Below, one piece after another: positions 20,956-33,153 of a DNA stretch of 64,000 nucleotides. Location of the stretch: the NCBI GenBank assembly GCA_032622095.1, contig CP136061.1, forward strand, positions 253,839,582 through 253,903,581, in the 5' to 3' direction. Every line of letters begins with the position of its first letter. Position 1 is the first letter of the stretch. The position numbers were made by a program, and so were the translations under genes. The notes below the pieces were generated by a model that was not told the origin of the DNA, ran no database searches, and worked only from the letters and a program-made list of their open reading frames with translations. The DNA comes from Siphonodentalium dalli. Its lineage: Eukaryota; Mollusca; Scaphopoda; Gadilida; Siphonodentaliidae.

Positions 20956-21748
20956 ATAAGCTGTTCGTAATACTTATCAGTAGTAGTTCATTATGCGACT
21001 ACTATAAGCTGTTCGTAATTCTTATCAGTAGTAGTTCATTATGCGACTACTATAAGCTGTTCGTAATTCTTATCAGTAGTAGTTCATTATGCGACTACTA
21101 TAAGCTATTCGTAATTCTTATCAGTAGTAGTTCATTATGAGACTACTATAAGATGTTCGTAATTCTTATCAGTAGTAGTTCATTATGCGACTACTATAAG
21201 CTATTCGTAATTCTTATCAGTAGTAGTTCATTATGCGACTACTATAAGCTGTTCGTAATTCTTATCAGTAGTAGTTCATTATGAGACTACTATAAGCTGT
21301 TCGTAATACTTATCAGTAGTAGTTCATTATGCGACTACTATAAGCTGTTCGTAATTCTTATCAGTAGTAGTTCATTATGCGACTACTATAAGCTATTCGT
21401 AATTCTTATCAGTAGTAGTTCATTATGAGACTACTATAAGATGTTCGTAATACTTATCAGTAGTAGTTCATTGTGCGACTACTATAAGATGTTCGTAATT
21501 CTTATCAGTAGTAGTTCATTATGCGACTACTATAAGATGTTCGTAATACTTATCAGTAGTAGTTCATTATGCAACTAATATAAGCTGTTCGTAATTCTTA
21601 TCAGTAGTAGTTCATTATGCGACTACTATAAGATGTTCGTAATTCTTAGCAGTAGTAGTTCATTGTGCGACTACTTTTAGATGTTCGTAATACTTATCAG
21701 TAGTAGTTCATTATGCGACTACTATAAGATGTTCGTAATTCTTATCAG
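20956..21748 (+). repeat. Satellite, 48-bp unit x about 16.5
   Basis: The unit runs ATAAGCTGTTCGTAATTCTT, ATCAGTAGTAGTTCATTATG, CGACTACT. Variants (CTGTT/CTATT/ATGTT, ATTCTT/ATACTT, GCGAC/GAGAC) alternate through the array. Each unit contains an AGTAGT...ACTACT inverted pair. The left edge is the gap, so the array may be longer. Confidence 0.93.
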
Positions 21749-21812
21749 GTTTCAATCACGGCATTAATTCCGCCAACAATCATGTTCACGGCATGTATCA
21801 TGTAATAAATAT

Positions 21813-21960
21813 AATCTACAACTCATCCCCAGTTTATAGCATAATTTACAAAACTCGTCCAGTAAATTAGGTCTGGACATCGACAAAGGCTCGGTCCAGA
21901 CCTAGTTTACTGGACTCGTTTTGTAAATTCCGCTATAAACTGGGGACTCGTTGTAGATCC
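21813..21960. mobile_element. Hairpin MITE (GTCCAGACC family), copy 1
   Basis: Arms: TCTACAACTCATCCCCAGTT, ATTTACAAAACTCGTCCAGT, AAATTAGGTCTGGAC, then a short loop containing AAAGGCTCG, then the inverse. The arms are about 67 bp with few mismatches. Second copy at 43187-43333. Confidence 0.75.
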
Positions 21961-21980
21961 TCTATTGTAACAACGACGCT

Positions 21981-22139
21981 GTTTTCTGACTATATTTTGA
22001 TATCAAATGTATGGCAATAGATTATTTTGGTATGAAATCTTTGTTATTCCCCTCTGAACACCAACGGCGTGTTTCACGTCACTTTAATCTTGATCATGTT
22101 CATCGCATGGTTCTCTTAATTGTGCATAACGTATATATT
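21981..22139 (+). repeat. Repeat with a circularly permuted inverted partner at 27 kb
   Basis: Block A (GTTTTCTGACTATATTTTGA ... GATCATGTTCAT, 21981-22104) is followed by block B (GGTTCTCTTAATTGTGCATA, ACGTATATAT). The partner at 27046-27203, read on the minus strand, has B directly followed by A. Confidence 0.65.
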
Positions 22140-23171
22140 GGAGGAGGTAGTTAAAAACAAGATCTGCGATCAACGACAGCGTGGCTAGAATGTATCCTTC
22201 GTCGGGGGATTGCAGCTCCCACTTTCAAACTGACCGAAATTTCCAATTCCTGGAAAATCCATTTGAACCCCGTCGGAGTTTGGAGTTCTCAGGCTTTCTA
22301 ATTGTTGAACATATCCAACCTAACACCGCCTATATTTATTTGGAAAACTCCAATTGATGACCATTTGTTGTAAAATATAGAGATCCGGGGGGCTGGGAAA
22401 CACCACAGAATACAAGGGTAAACCTGTCTTCGGTAACATATATGGACAAAGGTGATCATTATCTAGGTACACATTCCGAAGCGCCACTTGGACAATTCCA
22501 TAGTCAGTTAAATTAAAAACAGGAGCATAATAGAGGTATGCCTGCATGGTATTTTGAAATTTGGAAAATATAGGTAATACATATGACAGAGTATGCGTAC
22601 CAGTATCGTAGAATCACGCACTATCATAAATGAACTAGTTATACGTATTAAAATATTTTTTAGTTTCATGATTGTCCCATACCGGTAGTTTCATGGGGGG
22701 GGGGGGGGGGGTCGCGCACAAAAATTCCATATATGAGGCGGGGGTGGGTGGGTCATTTCACCCGGAAAAAATACGTAAATGACAAAAAATGCAAATTTTT
22801 TTCCTCCACTTAAAATCACTGTTTTTGTGCTCATGTAATCTGTTAATATCAACCATATGACACACTATGCTATTTAAAACATACTAACCAGAACTAACTA
22901 CCATTTAGGGGTGTATGTATGCTGATGTATGTCAAAATTAATGTACCAGATTTCGACGGATGAAAGATATATTATATAAGCATAATTATGAAATGATTAC
23001 CATCTTCTGTTCTTAATCCACATAATGGATATTATTTGTTATCAAGATAAACTTGATGATACAAACAAAAATAACAGTTCCACTATATTCCACTGGTTTA
23101 AAACTATAAAACAAATTAACTCATACAAAAAGTTCATACTATTTGGATAACAATATGAAAACTTAGCCTTT
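22140..23171. other. No gene; low-complexity and dispersed repeats
   Basis: Contains a 17-G run (22695-22711) and G/T-rich sequence after it. The CCAATTGATGACCATTT stretch near 22348 recurs near 26880. The 75-codon minus-strand frame at 22320-22547 has no recognisable motif. Confidence 0.4.
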
Positions 23172-25467
23172 TAGTCCAGGAGATATTGGTCGACCTCTGC
23201 ACCCCCCCCCCCACAGGACTCAACTTCACCCCACTATTTTTCTTCCTTAAGGTCTCCTATAATTTTTTTCACTTGTTAACAAGAAAAAAAGTGGCCGCAG
23301 AGACTCCAGACAAGATGGCGTCCATCATGGCGGCCATTTTTTTTAAATGCACCATGTCTCTTTGATCGCCGTTATAGTAAAGATGATAACACATGTGGAC
23401 TTTTTTCCGCTAGATTCGTTATGCTAATATACAACCCTTACAAATTAGCCAAAATTCCGACACCAGAATCCAAAATGGCGGCCAAGATGGCCGCCGAAAT
23501 GTGAAAATATGCTATTTTTCTGACATGTTACCACCTTTCGTTTGTCTCTGTGGGAAAATGTTGGCATATTTGCACCATGTTATACATTTATCATATAGAG
23601 GAGTCATTTTCGACCACATGAGGACCATAATATACTTTCATTGCGGGATATTTTTGTCCGATATAACGTTTTCCCAAATGCCGGTATAATAGGTCAAAGC
23701 CGAATCTACGTTAATAACGCGATGTAATGTTTCGAATCAATGAATGTTATTGCTATTATAACAGCACCCATGCATATATATTTGCAGGAGATACTCGAGC
23801 TAGGATTCTTCTTATATCTGAGTTGAGGAATATTTACCCAAATCCAAGATGGCGGCCAAAATGGCCACCAGAAATAAAAAATCGCCGAAAATCGCCGATT
23901 TTAACATCAGTGAGCATTATTGTCATGAAAACTCCACACCTGTTTACTATTGTGAGTTGGGAACACTTAGGCGAAGAACTTTCCTTGTACCGTTTCAAAA
24001 TAAAAGTACCCCAAATCCAAAATGGCGCCCACAATGGCGGACAGATTTTGAAAAATCACCGAAATTTCCTCATATTCACATCATTGGGCATTATTGTCCA
24101 GACAACTCCACCCATGCTTACAGTTGAGTTGGAAATACTGAGGAGAAGTAATTACCTTACATCTCATGCAAGAAATTGTTTTCCAAATCGTAGATGGCGG
24201 CCAAAATGGCGATCGAAATTTGAAAATACGCCTACATTCCTTTACTTTCTTAGGATGGGCGTTATTGTTTCGCGATTTCTACCCACCATTACATGTTGAT
24301 ATGTATGCATTATTCATTAGGGTTTGGCAAGTGATATTCACAGTCAATATGGCAGCCAAACTGGCGGCCAGAAATTGAAAATAAGCCCATATTATCACAT
24401 ACTAATTTCAATTTTTTCTCATAATATCGATTTGTATAGACGGAACGGTACATAATATAAACCATATATTAGTTCCAATGTAAGTCGTAGCCTTTTGGAA
24501 CGATGACAACCCACAATCGCTATGTGGCATTTAAAAATCCATTCTCCACTAAGGGTTCATACTGGCCGTAACCGTATATGGGTGCGCCGAATAGTCATAT
24601 TATGACTTCCAGGAATCAAAACAACAGTACCTGAGCTTATTCTGAATTGCCACATTCAGCATTATCTAGACCCGTTTCCGTCTCTTCGTCAGATTAATCT
24701 TTCTCACTCACAACAACAGTTTACTACACTTCTTTGTAGAAGGGTGCCACTAATCGGAATGTTTCAAACAATACATATGCCGGTGTCCAGCTCACGTGTT
24801 TGTTTCGAAAGCTTGGAATTCTTGGATTTGGGTAAACATTCCTCAGCTCAGATATAAGAGGAATCCTAGCTCGAGTATCTCCTGCACATATATATGCATG
24901 GATGTTGTTATAATAGCAATAACATTCATTGATTCGAAACATTACATCGCGTTATTAACGTAGATTCGGCTTTGACCTATTATACCGGCATTTGGGAAAA
25001 CGTGATATCGGACAAAAATATCCCGCAATGAATGTATATTATGGTCCCCATGTGGTCGAAAATGACTCCTCTATATGATAAATGTATAACATGACGCAAA
25101 TATGCCAACATTTTCCCACAGAGATAAACGAAAGGTGGTAACATGTCAGAAAAATAGCATATTTTCACATTTCGGCGGCCATCTTGGCCGCCATATTGGA
25201 TTCTGGTGTCGGATTTTTAGCTAATTTGTAAGGGTTGTATATTAGCATAACGAATCGAGCGGAAAACAAGACCGCATGTGATATCATCTTTACTATAACG
25301 GCGATCAAAGAGACATGGTGCATCTTGTCTGGAGTCTCTGCGGCCACTTTTTTTTCTTGTTAACAAGTGAAAAAAATTATAGGAGACCTTAAGGAAGAAA
25401 ATTAGTGGGGTGAAGTTGAGTCCTGGGGGGGGGGGGGTGCAGAGGTCGACCAATATCTCCTGGACTA
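23172..25467. mobile_element. Large foldback element, arms about 650 bp, with YY1-like motifs
   Basis: The left arm (23172-23848) starts TAGTCCAGGAGATATTGGTC. The right arm (24825-25467) ends with its complement. The arms look about 90 percent alike. The 980-bp loop and the arms contain AAGATGGCGGCC-type sites near 23313, 23471, 23847, 24020, 24190, 24349 and 25170-25195, several about 160-170 bp apart. The 190-codon plus frame at 23727-24299 translates the repeated modules and shows no protein family, so I do not call it a gene. Confidence 0.7.
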
Positions 25468-25810
25468 TTTTGTGACATTAAATCAACCACAGTTATTATT
25501 CACAAGTCTAAGCAGTTAGGTACTGTACATATACATGTAATAAGGTAGTATATCTTGGAGTTCCAGTTATTTGACTGCCAATACATATGGTATTGTATTT
25601 ATTAGTTGTTTGTTCATTATTGGTTGCTTTGATATTTAATTTAGGATATAGCAGGATAGAGCAATGTAACTATAAAAGTAGCTTTTGGTATTAAAGTCTC
25701 AACTTATTCCATATGCAACATAAAGCTAGAATATAAACATGACTAATATGAACTTTGTTCTTGAAACTAATTATAAATCATACTAACCTGGATCAAACTG
25801 CACAGGTAAT

Positions 25811-26007
25811 CTATGCAACTCTCTTCATGCGAACTTTCTCAGAGTCACATATCTCAACTGAACAGTCTGATCCAGGATGCTTGTTCTTATAATGGGTTTC
25901 CATGTGAGACGTCCAGTAAACCACATTGCACAGGGGGAACCTACATGTATACAGACGGTTTGTACAAGGTGACCGTGGCTTGGATATCTCTGCTGGCTTT
26001 AAACTAA
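25811..26007 (-). other. Possible orphan C2H2 finger exon
   Basis: On the minus strand an AG acceptor (CCAGCAG, near 26000) precedes an open segment with CRFPLCNVVYWTSHMETHYK, a C-x4-C...H-x3-H arrangement that could be a single zinc finger. The frame ends at TAG (25811-25813). A good donor sequence, CAGGTTAGT, lies just downstream but in a different frame. Neighbouring exons are not recognisable. Weak. Confidence 0.25.
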
Positions 26008-27045
26008 ACTTTATACTCTGATAATAAGTTAATAATACTGCCAATTTTTCGCTAATATTGGTATATGTCAATCTGCAAACCAACATGACATACATACATG
26101 TATTTAGACTGAGCTGCTGTGAGTGTGACTTTCCTTGGATTGGGTCCCAGATGAAATTTGTTCTGCCCCTATTACTACAGTATTACTATTGGGCCTTGAC
26201 TCTAAAACATCTTATACTATTGTTATATAAAAGAATATGGAGTTATTGAGGATATCAGGAAATGTATTACCTCGTAATTATTATGTTTTATGGCATTATG
26301 CCCAATGTTTTTAAGTGCATGCGTTCAGCATTTCCACATTTTATACTAATAGAATTATCTCCCTTTAGAGCAGTTTAGAGGTTTACTAAAATGCTGGGTA
26401 TAGTATTAAATAATAAGAAATGGAACAATTCTTTGCTAGGCTTTGATTTGGTTTATATTTTATGTTTTTTGTAAGATTTTGGGGGGTGGATCCCAAAAAT
26501 TGGGCGGAAAAAAAAGAAAAAAATTGCAGGTAGAGGGGTGGTGGGTCCCCGAAAGGGGCAAATTTTTTTTTTTCGCCCTATATATGTAATTTTTTTCCGC
26601 GACCCCCCCTGGTAGTTTCAGTAAAAAATGGGAGCGTGGTACATAGTTAGGTGTTACAAATTTAGAAATTAGAAACTTAAGCATAGGCCGCGAGTTTTCG
26701 AAAGGGTTAATTTTGAAATTTAGAGTTATGTACATGAGTAAGCAGTTGTAGAATGTAAGTGTAGGTGTAAGTCTGCAGTAAAATATTAAATATCACTGGA
26801 ATCGTCGTCAGTTATGTACCTGGTGATGGAGTGTTTAAACAACAGACCACCGCTTTTCGACACTTTTCGACACTTGATTCCAATTGATGACCATTTCAGT
26901 CAAAAACATAAAGCTTAAAATAGCACAATATTCGACATTCGATCTGAAATCAACCCATTTCAAATTTATGAGATGACATTCCAACTGATGTGAGGCACGA
27001 AATATTCAATTGATTGATAAATAAAGGTAGGAGGGTGAGACAGCC
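26008..27045. other. No gene; G-rich and AT-rich filler
   Basis: The segment at 26478-26620 is a degenerate G-rich stretch (GGGGGGTGGATCCCAAAAA-like) related to that near 22695. Nothing else supportable. Confidence 0.35.
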
Positions 27046-27203
27046 CATGAACATGATCAAGATTAAAGTGACGTGAAACACTCCGTTCGTGTGTTCAGAG
27101 GTGAATAACAAAGATGCATACCAAAATAAGTTATTTCCATAAATTTGATATCAAAATATAGTCAGAAAACATATATACGTTATGCATAATTAAGAGAACC
27201 ATA
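27046..27203 (-). repeat. Inverted, permuted partner of 21981-22139
   Basis: Read on the minus strand: GGTTCTCTTAATTATGCATA, ACGTATATAT, GTTTTCTGACTATATTTTGA ... GATCATGTTCAT. It carries a 4-base or smaller scatter of differences per 20 bases from the plus copy. Confidence 0.65.
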
Positions 27204-28059
27204 AACAACCATCGGTACGCTTTCTATACCAGAAATTATCTCATATATATGAGCGCATATTTCGACTTTCGAAAGAAGTTTTTAAGATGGTCTCTCTCTT
27301 CCCACAAAGTTTTATTACGCGTTTGGAGTGTATACTGCGAGGCTGATCTGACGATGTCATATGAGATATGGGGTAACTTTGATTTAAAATGTACTAGCTA
27401 TATTGCCTACTGGTTAGACTTTTGGCATGTCTAACCGATGGCTGGACTACACTTGAATATATTATTGCGGGAACACAATGCATAATATAACTTTGCTGAT
27501 GAAGTATATGTCTCAGTTGGAATGAAGACTAAAGGTCGTATTGCGAAGTATCGGGTGTATTTAATCCGATTAGTAGATGTTTGGTCCGCCTTTAGATGCT
27601 TTCTGATGTGGTGAATGAGACACATTCAGTGCTAAGCCGTAGTTTTGTTTATAATTTGAAGGATTAGTTGTTTTAATGGAATTCTGAGGTGGTGAATTGA
27701 TGAAACCATGCCTAATAATATGATATTGAGGGCGTTACCATTTCTGACTATGGTTTTATTGTAAATATCCCTGCCAGTTATACCGTAGCGAGTTTGCGAT
27801 AGCCGTCCGACGGGAACGGGTAAGGGTAAATTGGTGAACTTCGTCACGGTCACTAGGGTACTTTTAATGAAGTACATACATTCAGCGATGTGGATTTAGA
27901 ACGAATAGAATCGTATAGATGTGTCCCATTGACCGTTAATCTGTCACTAAGGGCTTCCCACCCGTAAGTATATATATTATCGGAAATAGCAGTCATGAAG
28001 CTATGCATTAACCAATTTATTGCAAGATATAATCCGCTAATCTCATTGATAACGTGGTA
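27204..28059. other. No gene recognised
   Basis: AT-rich sequence with no convincing coding segment, foldback or tandem repeat. Ends at A (28059), which serves as the 5' flank of the first Helitron-like copy. Confidence 0.4.
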
Positions 28060-28977
28060 TCTATTATATATTTTGAAAGATCTGTGTGTGTGTGTATCTG
28101 TGTGTTTGTAATCGATGGACTCAAAAACGGCTCAGCCAATTTCGATGAAACTTGGTATGTGGGGGTATTTTCGGGCCACGAGTAACATAGGCCTATTAAT
28201 TTGTTCGTGCGAGGTCAACTTTTCACGTGCCGAGGTCAAATCTGTTTTTACGCCGTTTTGCGCTAATATATTTCAGTTCGGTGCTCACAAATCGATTCGA
28301 TATAGCGCGAATAATAAATTGCCAGTCATATAATTTGTAAGGTTAGAATCTGTGTGGCTTCATCTTTCCAACGATATATAATATGTATGTATCCGTTTTA
28401 GTTATCTGCCTCAATTATTAAGAAGAAGTGGTACGATCTTCTATCAGGGTAAAAACAATGCGTAACTTCTATGACGTCGTTAGAGGTCATAAAGTTAGAT
28501 CACGTTAACTCTTGACCGGCCGATGCATTTGACTGTTTCAGACGTATTGGCGATATCTCGGGCACCGATGGTAATTTATCTTTACGTTGAAACTTGATAA
28601 TTAATGAGCGTGTGTATATGAGGCGCGTTTATATACTTCAGTGGAAATCAAATCGGGTTAAACTGGCGGATTTTTACGGACGAAATTTGATGCATAGGGT
28701 ATCTCGGTATCCGCTGGGCCGATTTCCCGGTATCCGCTGGGCCGATTTCCACCATTTTTGGGGTGTTGGTGTTTGACCCCACCTGACCTTGACCTTCAAA
28801 ATGGTCAATTCAAGGTCAAATCGGGTTAAACCGGATGGATTTCGACGGGTACTTTTGTCGGGTACTTTTGTTCGGGAACTGTGTTTTGGACGGGTCAAAT
28901 CGTGACCCCACTTGACCTTGGCCTTCAAAATAGACAATTCAAGGTCAAAGCCCGGACGAAGTCGGGTCACCTTCTAG
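28060..28977 (+). mobile_element. Non-autonomous Helitron-like element H1 (918 bp)
   Basis: Starts TCTATTATATATTTTG and ends with hairpin CCCGGACGAAGTCGGG followed 11 nt later by CTAG. It sits after A, with T (the first base of the next copy) after CTAG. A 5'-TC, a 3' hairpin, a CTAG end and insertion between A and T are Helitron hallmarks. Internal features are a GT-rich tract, an AACGGCTNAGCCAATTTCGA motif and TGACCTTGACCTTCAA blocks. No Rep or helicase is encoded. Confidence 0.75.
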
Positions 28978-29579
28978 TCTATTATATATTTTGGAAGATC
29001 TGTGTGTCTGTGTGTGTGTTCGCGATGAACTCGAAAACGTCCAACCCGATTTCGATGAAACTTGGTATGTTGGGGTATTTTCGGCCGGGGACGAACATAG
29101 GCATATTAATTTGTCCGTGCGACGTGACCTTGACCTTGAAATCGGGTCATTTCAAGGTCAAATGCCCAAATATTACGGGATTTCGACGAAACTTGGTATG
29201 CGGGGGTACATTCGTATGGGGAGTCCCATAAGCATATTCATTTGCCCGTGCGACGTGACCTTGACCTTGAAATCGGGTCAATTCAAGGTCAAATCGCCAA
29301 TTTTGATGGGATTTCGAGGAAATTTGATACATGGGTGTACTTTTGTCAACTGAGTGTTTTTGGACAGGTCAAATCGTGACCCCGACCTGACCTTGACCTT
29401 CAAGATAATAAATTCAAGGTCAAATCGGGTAAAACCGGATGGATTTCGACGGGCACGTTTGTCGGGTACTTTTGTCCGGGCAGTGTTTTGGACGGGTCAA
29501 ATCGTTACCTCAACTGACCTTGACCTTCAAAATGGTCAATTCAAGGTCAAAGCCCGGACGAAGTCGGGTAACCTTCTAG
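28978..29579 (+). mobile_element. Non-autonomous Helitron-like element H2 (602 bp)
   Basis: Joined to H1 exactly CTAG|TC. Same termini; the 3' spacer reads TAACCTTCTAG. The interior has three ATTTCGANGAAA(C/T)TTG modules with TGACCTTGACCTTGAAATCG blocks, a different core from H1. Confidence 0.72.
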
Positions 29580-29948
29580 TCTATTATATATTTTGGAAGA
29601 TCTGTGTGTGTGTGTGTTCGCGATGGACTCGAACACGGCTGGACCGATTTCGACCAATCTTGGTACGGACACGTAATTCGACCCGGGAACGAACATGGGC
29701 CCTTCCATTTGTCCGTGCGGCGTCACCTTGACCTTCAAAACTCATATCTCGGGATTCGCAGTGCTATCACGCCGGATTTAGCACTGCGATGCAGGGAGGA
29801 TAACTCTATATTCATACGTCGACGAACGTACGCAATTTGCAGGCAATTACGAATCGTGTAATTTTCCCAAAATTATAACATTTACAATATATATTGTCAA
29901 TTTGCAGGCTATTAAAAATCGTGCATCTATCCCAAAATATATCATTTA
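29580..29948 (+). mobile_element. Helitron-like element H3, 3'-truncated
   Basis: Starts TCTATTATATATTTTGGAAG immediately after the CTAG of H2, but loses similarity after about 29760 (near CAAAACTCATATCTCGGGAT). The remainder to 29948 is unrelated AT-rich sequence. It separates the plus-strand array from the minus-strand array. Confidence 0.55.
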
Positions 29949-30866
29949 CTAGAAGGTGACCCGACTTCGTCCGGGCTTTGACGTTGAATTGTCTATTTTG
30001 AAGGCCAAGGTCAAGTGGGGTCACAATTTGACCCGTCCAAAACACAGTGCCCGAACAAAAGTACCCGACAAAAGTACCCGTCGAAATCCATCCGGTTTTA
30101 CCCGATTTGACCTTGAATTGACCATTTTGAAGGTCAAGGTCAGGTGGGGTCAAACACCAACACCCCAAAAATGGTGGAAATCGGCCCAGCGGATACCGGG
30201 AAATCGACCCAGCGGATACCGAGATACCCTATGCATCAAATTTCGTCCGTAAAAATCCGCCAGTTTAACCCGATTTGATTTCCACTGAAGTATATAAACG
30301 CGCCTCATATACACACGCTCATTAATTATCAAGTTTCAACGTAAAGATAAATTACCATCGGTGCCCGAGATATCGCCAAGACGTCTGAAACAGTCAAATG
30401 CATCGGCCGGGTAAGAGTTAACGTGATCTAACTTTATGACCTCTAACGACGTCATAGAAGTTACGCATTGTTTTTACCCTGATAGAAGATCGTACCACTT
30501 CTTCTTAATAATTGAGGCAGATAACTAAAACGGATACATACATATTATATATCGTTGGAAAGATGAAGCCACACAGATTCTAACCGTGCAAATTATATGA
30601 CTGGCAATTTATTATTCGCGCTGTTTCGAATCGATTTGTGAGCACAGAACTGAAATATATTAGCGCAAAACGGCGTAAAAACAGATTTGACCTCGGCACG
30701 TGAAAAGTTGACCTCGCACGAACAAATTAATAGGCCTATGTTACTCGTGACCCGAAAATACCCCAACATACCAAGTTTCATCGAAATTGGCTGAGCCGTT
30801 TTTGAGTCCATCGATTACAAACACACAGATACACACACACACAGATCTTTCAAAATATATAATAGA
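29949..30866 (-). mobile_element. Helitron-like element H4 (918 bp)
   Basis: Inverted copy of H1 with the same length. On the minus strand it begins TCTATTATATATTTTGAAAG and ends CTAG at 29949, with T (plus-strand A, 29948) following. It is the first of a minus-strand tandem array reaching 35673. Confidence 0.75.
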
Positions 30867-31623
30867 CTAGAAGGTGACCCGACTTCGTCCGGGGTTTGAC
30901 CTTGAATTGTCTATTTTGAAGGGCAAGGTCAAGTGGGGTCACGATTTGACCCGTCCAAAACACTGCCCGAACAAAAGTACCCGACAAAAGTACCCGTCGA
31001 AATCCATCCGGTTTTACCCGATTTGACCTTTTAACCCGATTTGATTTCCACTCCACATTTACACACGCTCATTAATTATCAAGTTTCAACGTAAAGATAA
31101 ATTACCATCGGTGCCCGAGATATCGCCAAGACGTCTGAAACAGTCAAATGCATCGGCCGGGTGAGAGTTAACGTGATCTAACTTTATGACCTCTAACGAC
31201 GTCATAGAAGTTACGCATCGTTTTTACCCCGATAGAAGATCGTACCACTTCTTCTTAATAATTGAGGCAGATAACTAAAACGGATACATACATATTATAT
31301 ATCGTTGGAAAGATGAAGCCACACAGATTCTAACCGTGCAAATTATATGACTGGCAATTTATTATTCGCGTTATATCGAATCGATTTGTGAGCACAGAAC
31401 TGAAATATATTAGCGCAAAACGGCGTAAAAACAGATTTGACATCGGCACGTGAAAAGTTGACCTCGCACGAACACATTAATAGGCCTATGTTCATCGTGG
31501 CCCGAAAATACCCACACGTACCAAGTTTCATCGAAATTGGCTGAGTCGTTTTTGAGTCCATCGATTACACACAAACCCACAGACACACACACATACACAG
31601 ATCTTTCAAAAATATATAATAGA
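30867..31623 (-). mobile_element. Helitron-like element H5 (757 bp, internal deletion)
   Basis: Joined CTAG|TC to H4. It lacks the GGTATCCGCTGGGCCGATTT part of the long copies, jumping from the AAAACCGG block to ATTAATGAGCG. Confidence 0.72.
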
Positions 31624-32237
31624 CTAGAAGGTGACCCGACTTCGTCCGGGCTTTGACCTTGAATTGTCCATTTTGAAGGTCAAGGTCAAGTAGGGTCACG
31701 ATTTGACCAGTCCAAAAACACTGCCCGGACAAAAGTACCCGACAAACGTGCCCGTCGAAATCCATCCGGTTTTACCCGATTTGACCTTGAATTGATCATT
31801 TTGAAGGTCAAAGTCTGGTCGTGGTCACGATTGGACCCGTCCAAAACAATCAGTGGACAAAACTAACCCCAAGTATCAAATTTCGTCAAAATCCCATCAA
31901 AATTGGCGATTTGACCTTGAAGTTACCCGATTTCAAGGTCAAGGTCACGTCGCACGGGCAAATGAATATGCTTATGAGACTCGCCATAAGAAAGTACCCC
32001 CACATACCAAGTTTCATCGAAATCCCGTGATATTCGGGCGATTGACCTTGAAATGACCCGATTTCAAGGTCAAGGTGACGTCGCACGGACAAATTAATAT
32101 GCCTATGTTCGTCCCCGGCCGAAAATATCCCCACATACCAAGTTTCATCGAAATCGGCTGGGCCATTTTCGAGTCCATCGATTACAGACAGACAGACAGA
32201 CACACACACACACAGATCTTCCAAAATATATAATAGA
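31624..32237 (-). mobile_element. Helitron-like element H6 (614 bp)
   Basis: Same core type as H2 (repeated TTTCATCGAAATCCCGTGAT modules on the plus strand). Both ends intact and joined CTAG|TC to its neighbours. Confidence 0.72.
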
Positions 32238-33153
32238 CTAGAAGGTGACCCGACTTCGTCCGGGGTTTGACCTTGAATTGTCTATTTTGAAGGCCAAGGT
32301 CAAGTGGGGTCACGATTTGACCCGTCCAAAACACTGCCCGAACAAAAGTACCCGACAAAAGTACCCGTCGAAATCCATCCGGTTTTACCCGATTTGACCT
32401 TGAATTGACCATTTTGAAGGTCAAGGTCAGGTGGGGTCAAACACCAACACCCCAAAAATGGTGGAAATCGGCCCAGCGGATACCGGGAAATCGGCCCAGC
32501 GGATACCGAGATACCCTATGCATCAAATTAATTTCGTCCGTAAAAATCCGCCAGTTTAACCCGATTTGATTTCCACTGAAGTATATAAACGCGCCTCATA
32601 TACACACACTCATTAATTATCAAGTTTCAACGTAAAGCTAAATTACCATCGGTGCCCGAGATATCGCCAAGACGTCTGAAACAGTCAAATGCATCGGCCG
32701 GGTGAGCGTTAACGTGATCTAACTTTATGACTTCTAACGACGTCATAGAAGTTACGCATTGTTTTTATCCTGATAAAAGATCGTACCACTTCTTCTTAAT
32801 AATTGAGGCAGATAACTAAAACGCATACATACATATTATATATCGTTGGAAAGATGAAGCCACACAGATTCTAACCGTGCAAATTATATGACTGGCAATT
32901 TATTATTCGCGCTATATCGAATCGATTTGTGAGCACCGAACTGAAATATATTAGCGCAAAACGGCGTAAAAACAGATTTGACCTCGGCACGTGAAAAGTT
33001 GACCTCGCACGGACAAATAAATATGCCTATGTTCGTCGCCGGCCGAAAATACCCTAAAATACCAAATTTCATCGAAATTGGCTTAGTCGTTTTTGAGTCC
33101 ATCGATTACACACAAACAGACACACACACAGATCTTTCAAAATATATAATAGA
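32238..33153 (-). mobile_element. Helitron-like element H7 (916 bp)
   Basis: Long-type copy with intact TC and hairpin-CTAG ends. Nearly identical to H8, sharing an ATTAATTTCGTCCGT variant absent from H1 and H4. Confidence 0.75.

Noticed and set aside
20956-21748. Possible CRISPR array
   Set aside because: Repeats are contiguous without unique spacers, and the context is eukaryotic: a satellite.
23727-24299. 190-codon ORF in the 23-25 kb foldback
   Set aside because: Translates repeated AAGATGGCGGC modules; the internal repeats of the peptide reflect DNA repeats, and the beginning is duplicated inverted at 24724-24942.
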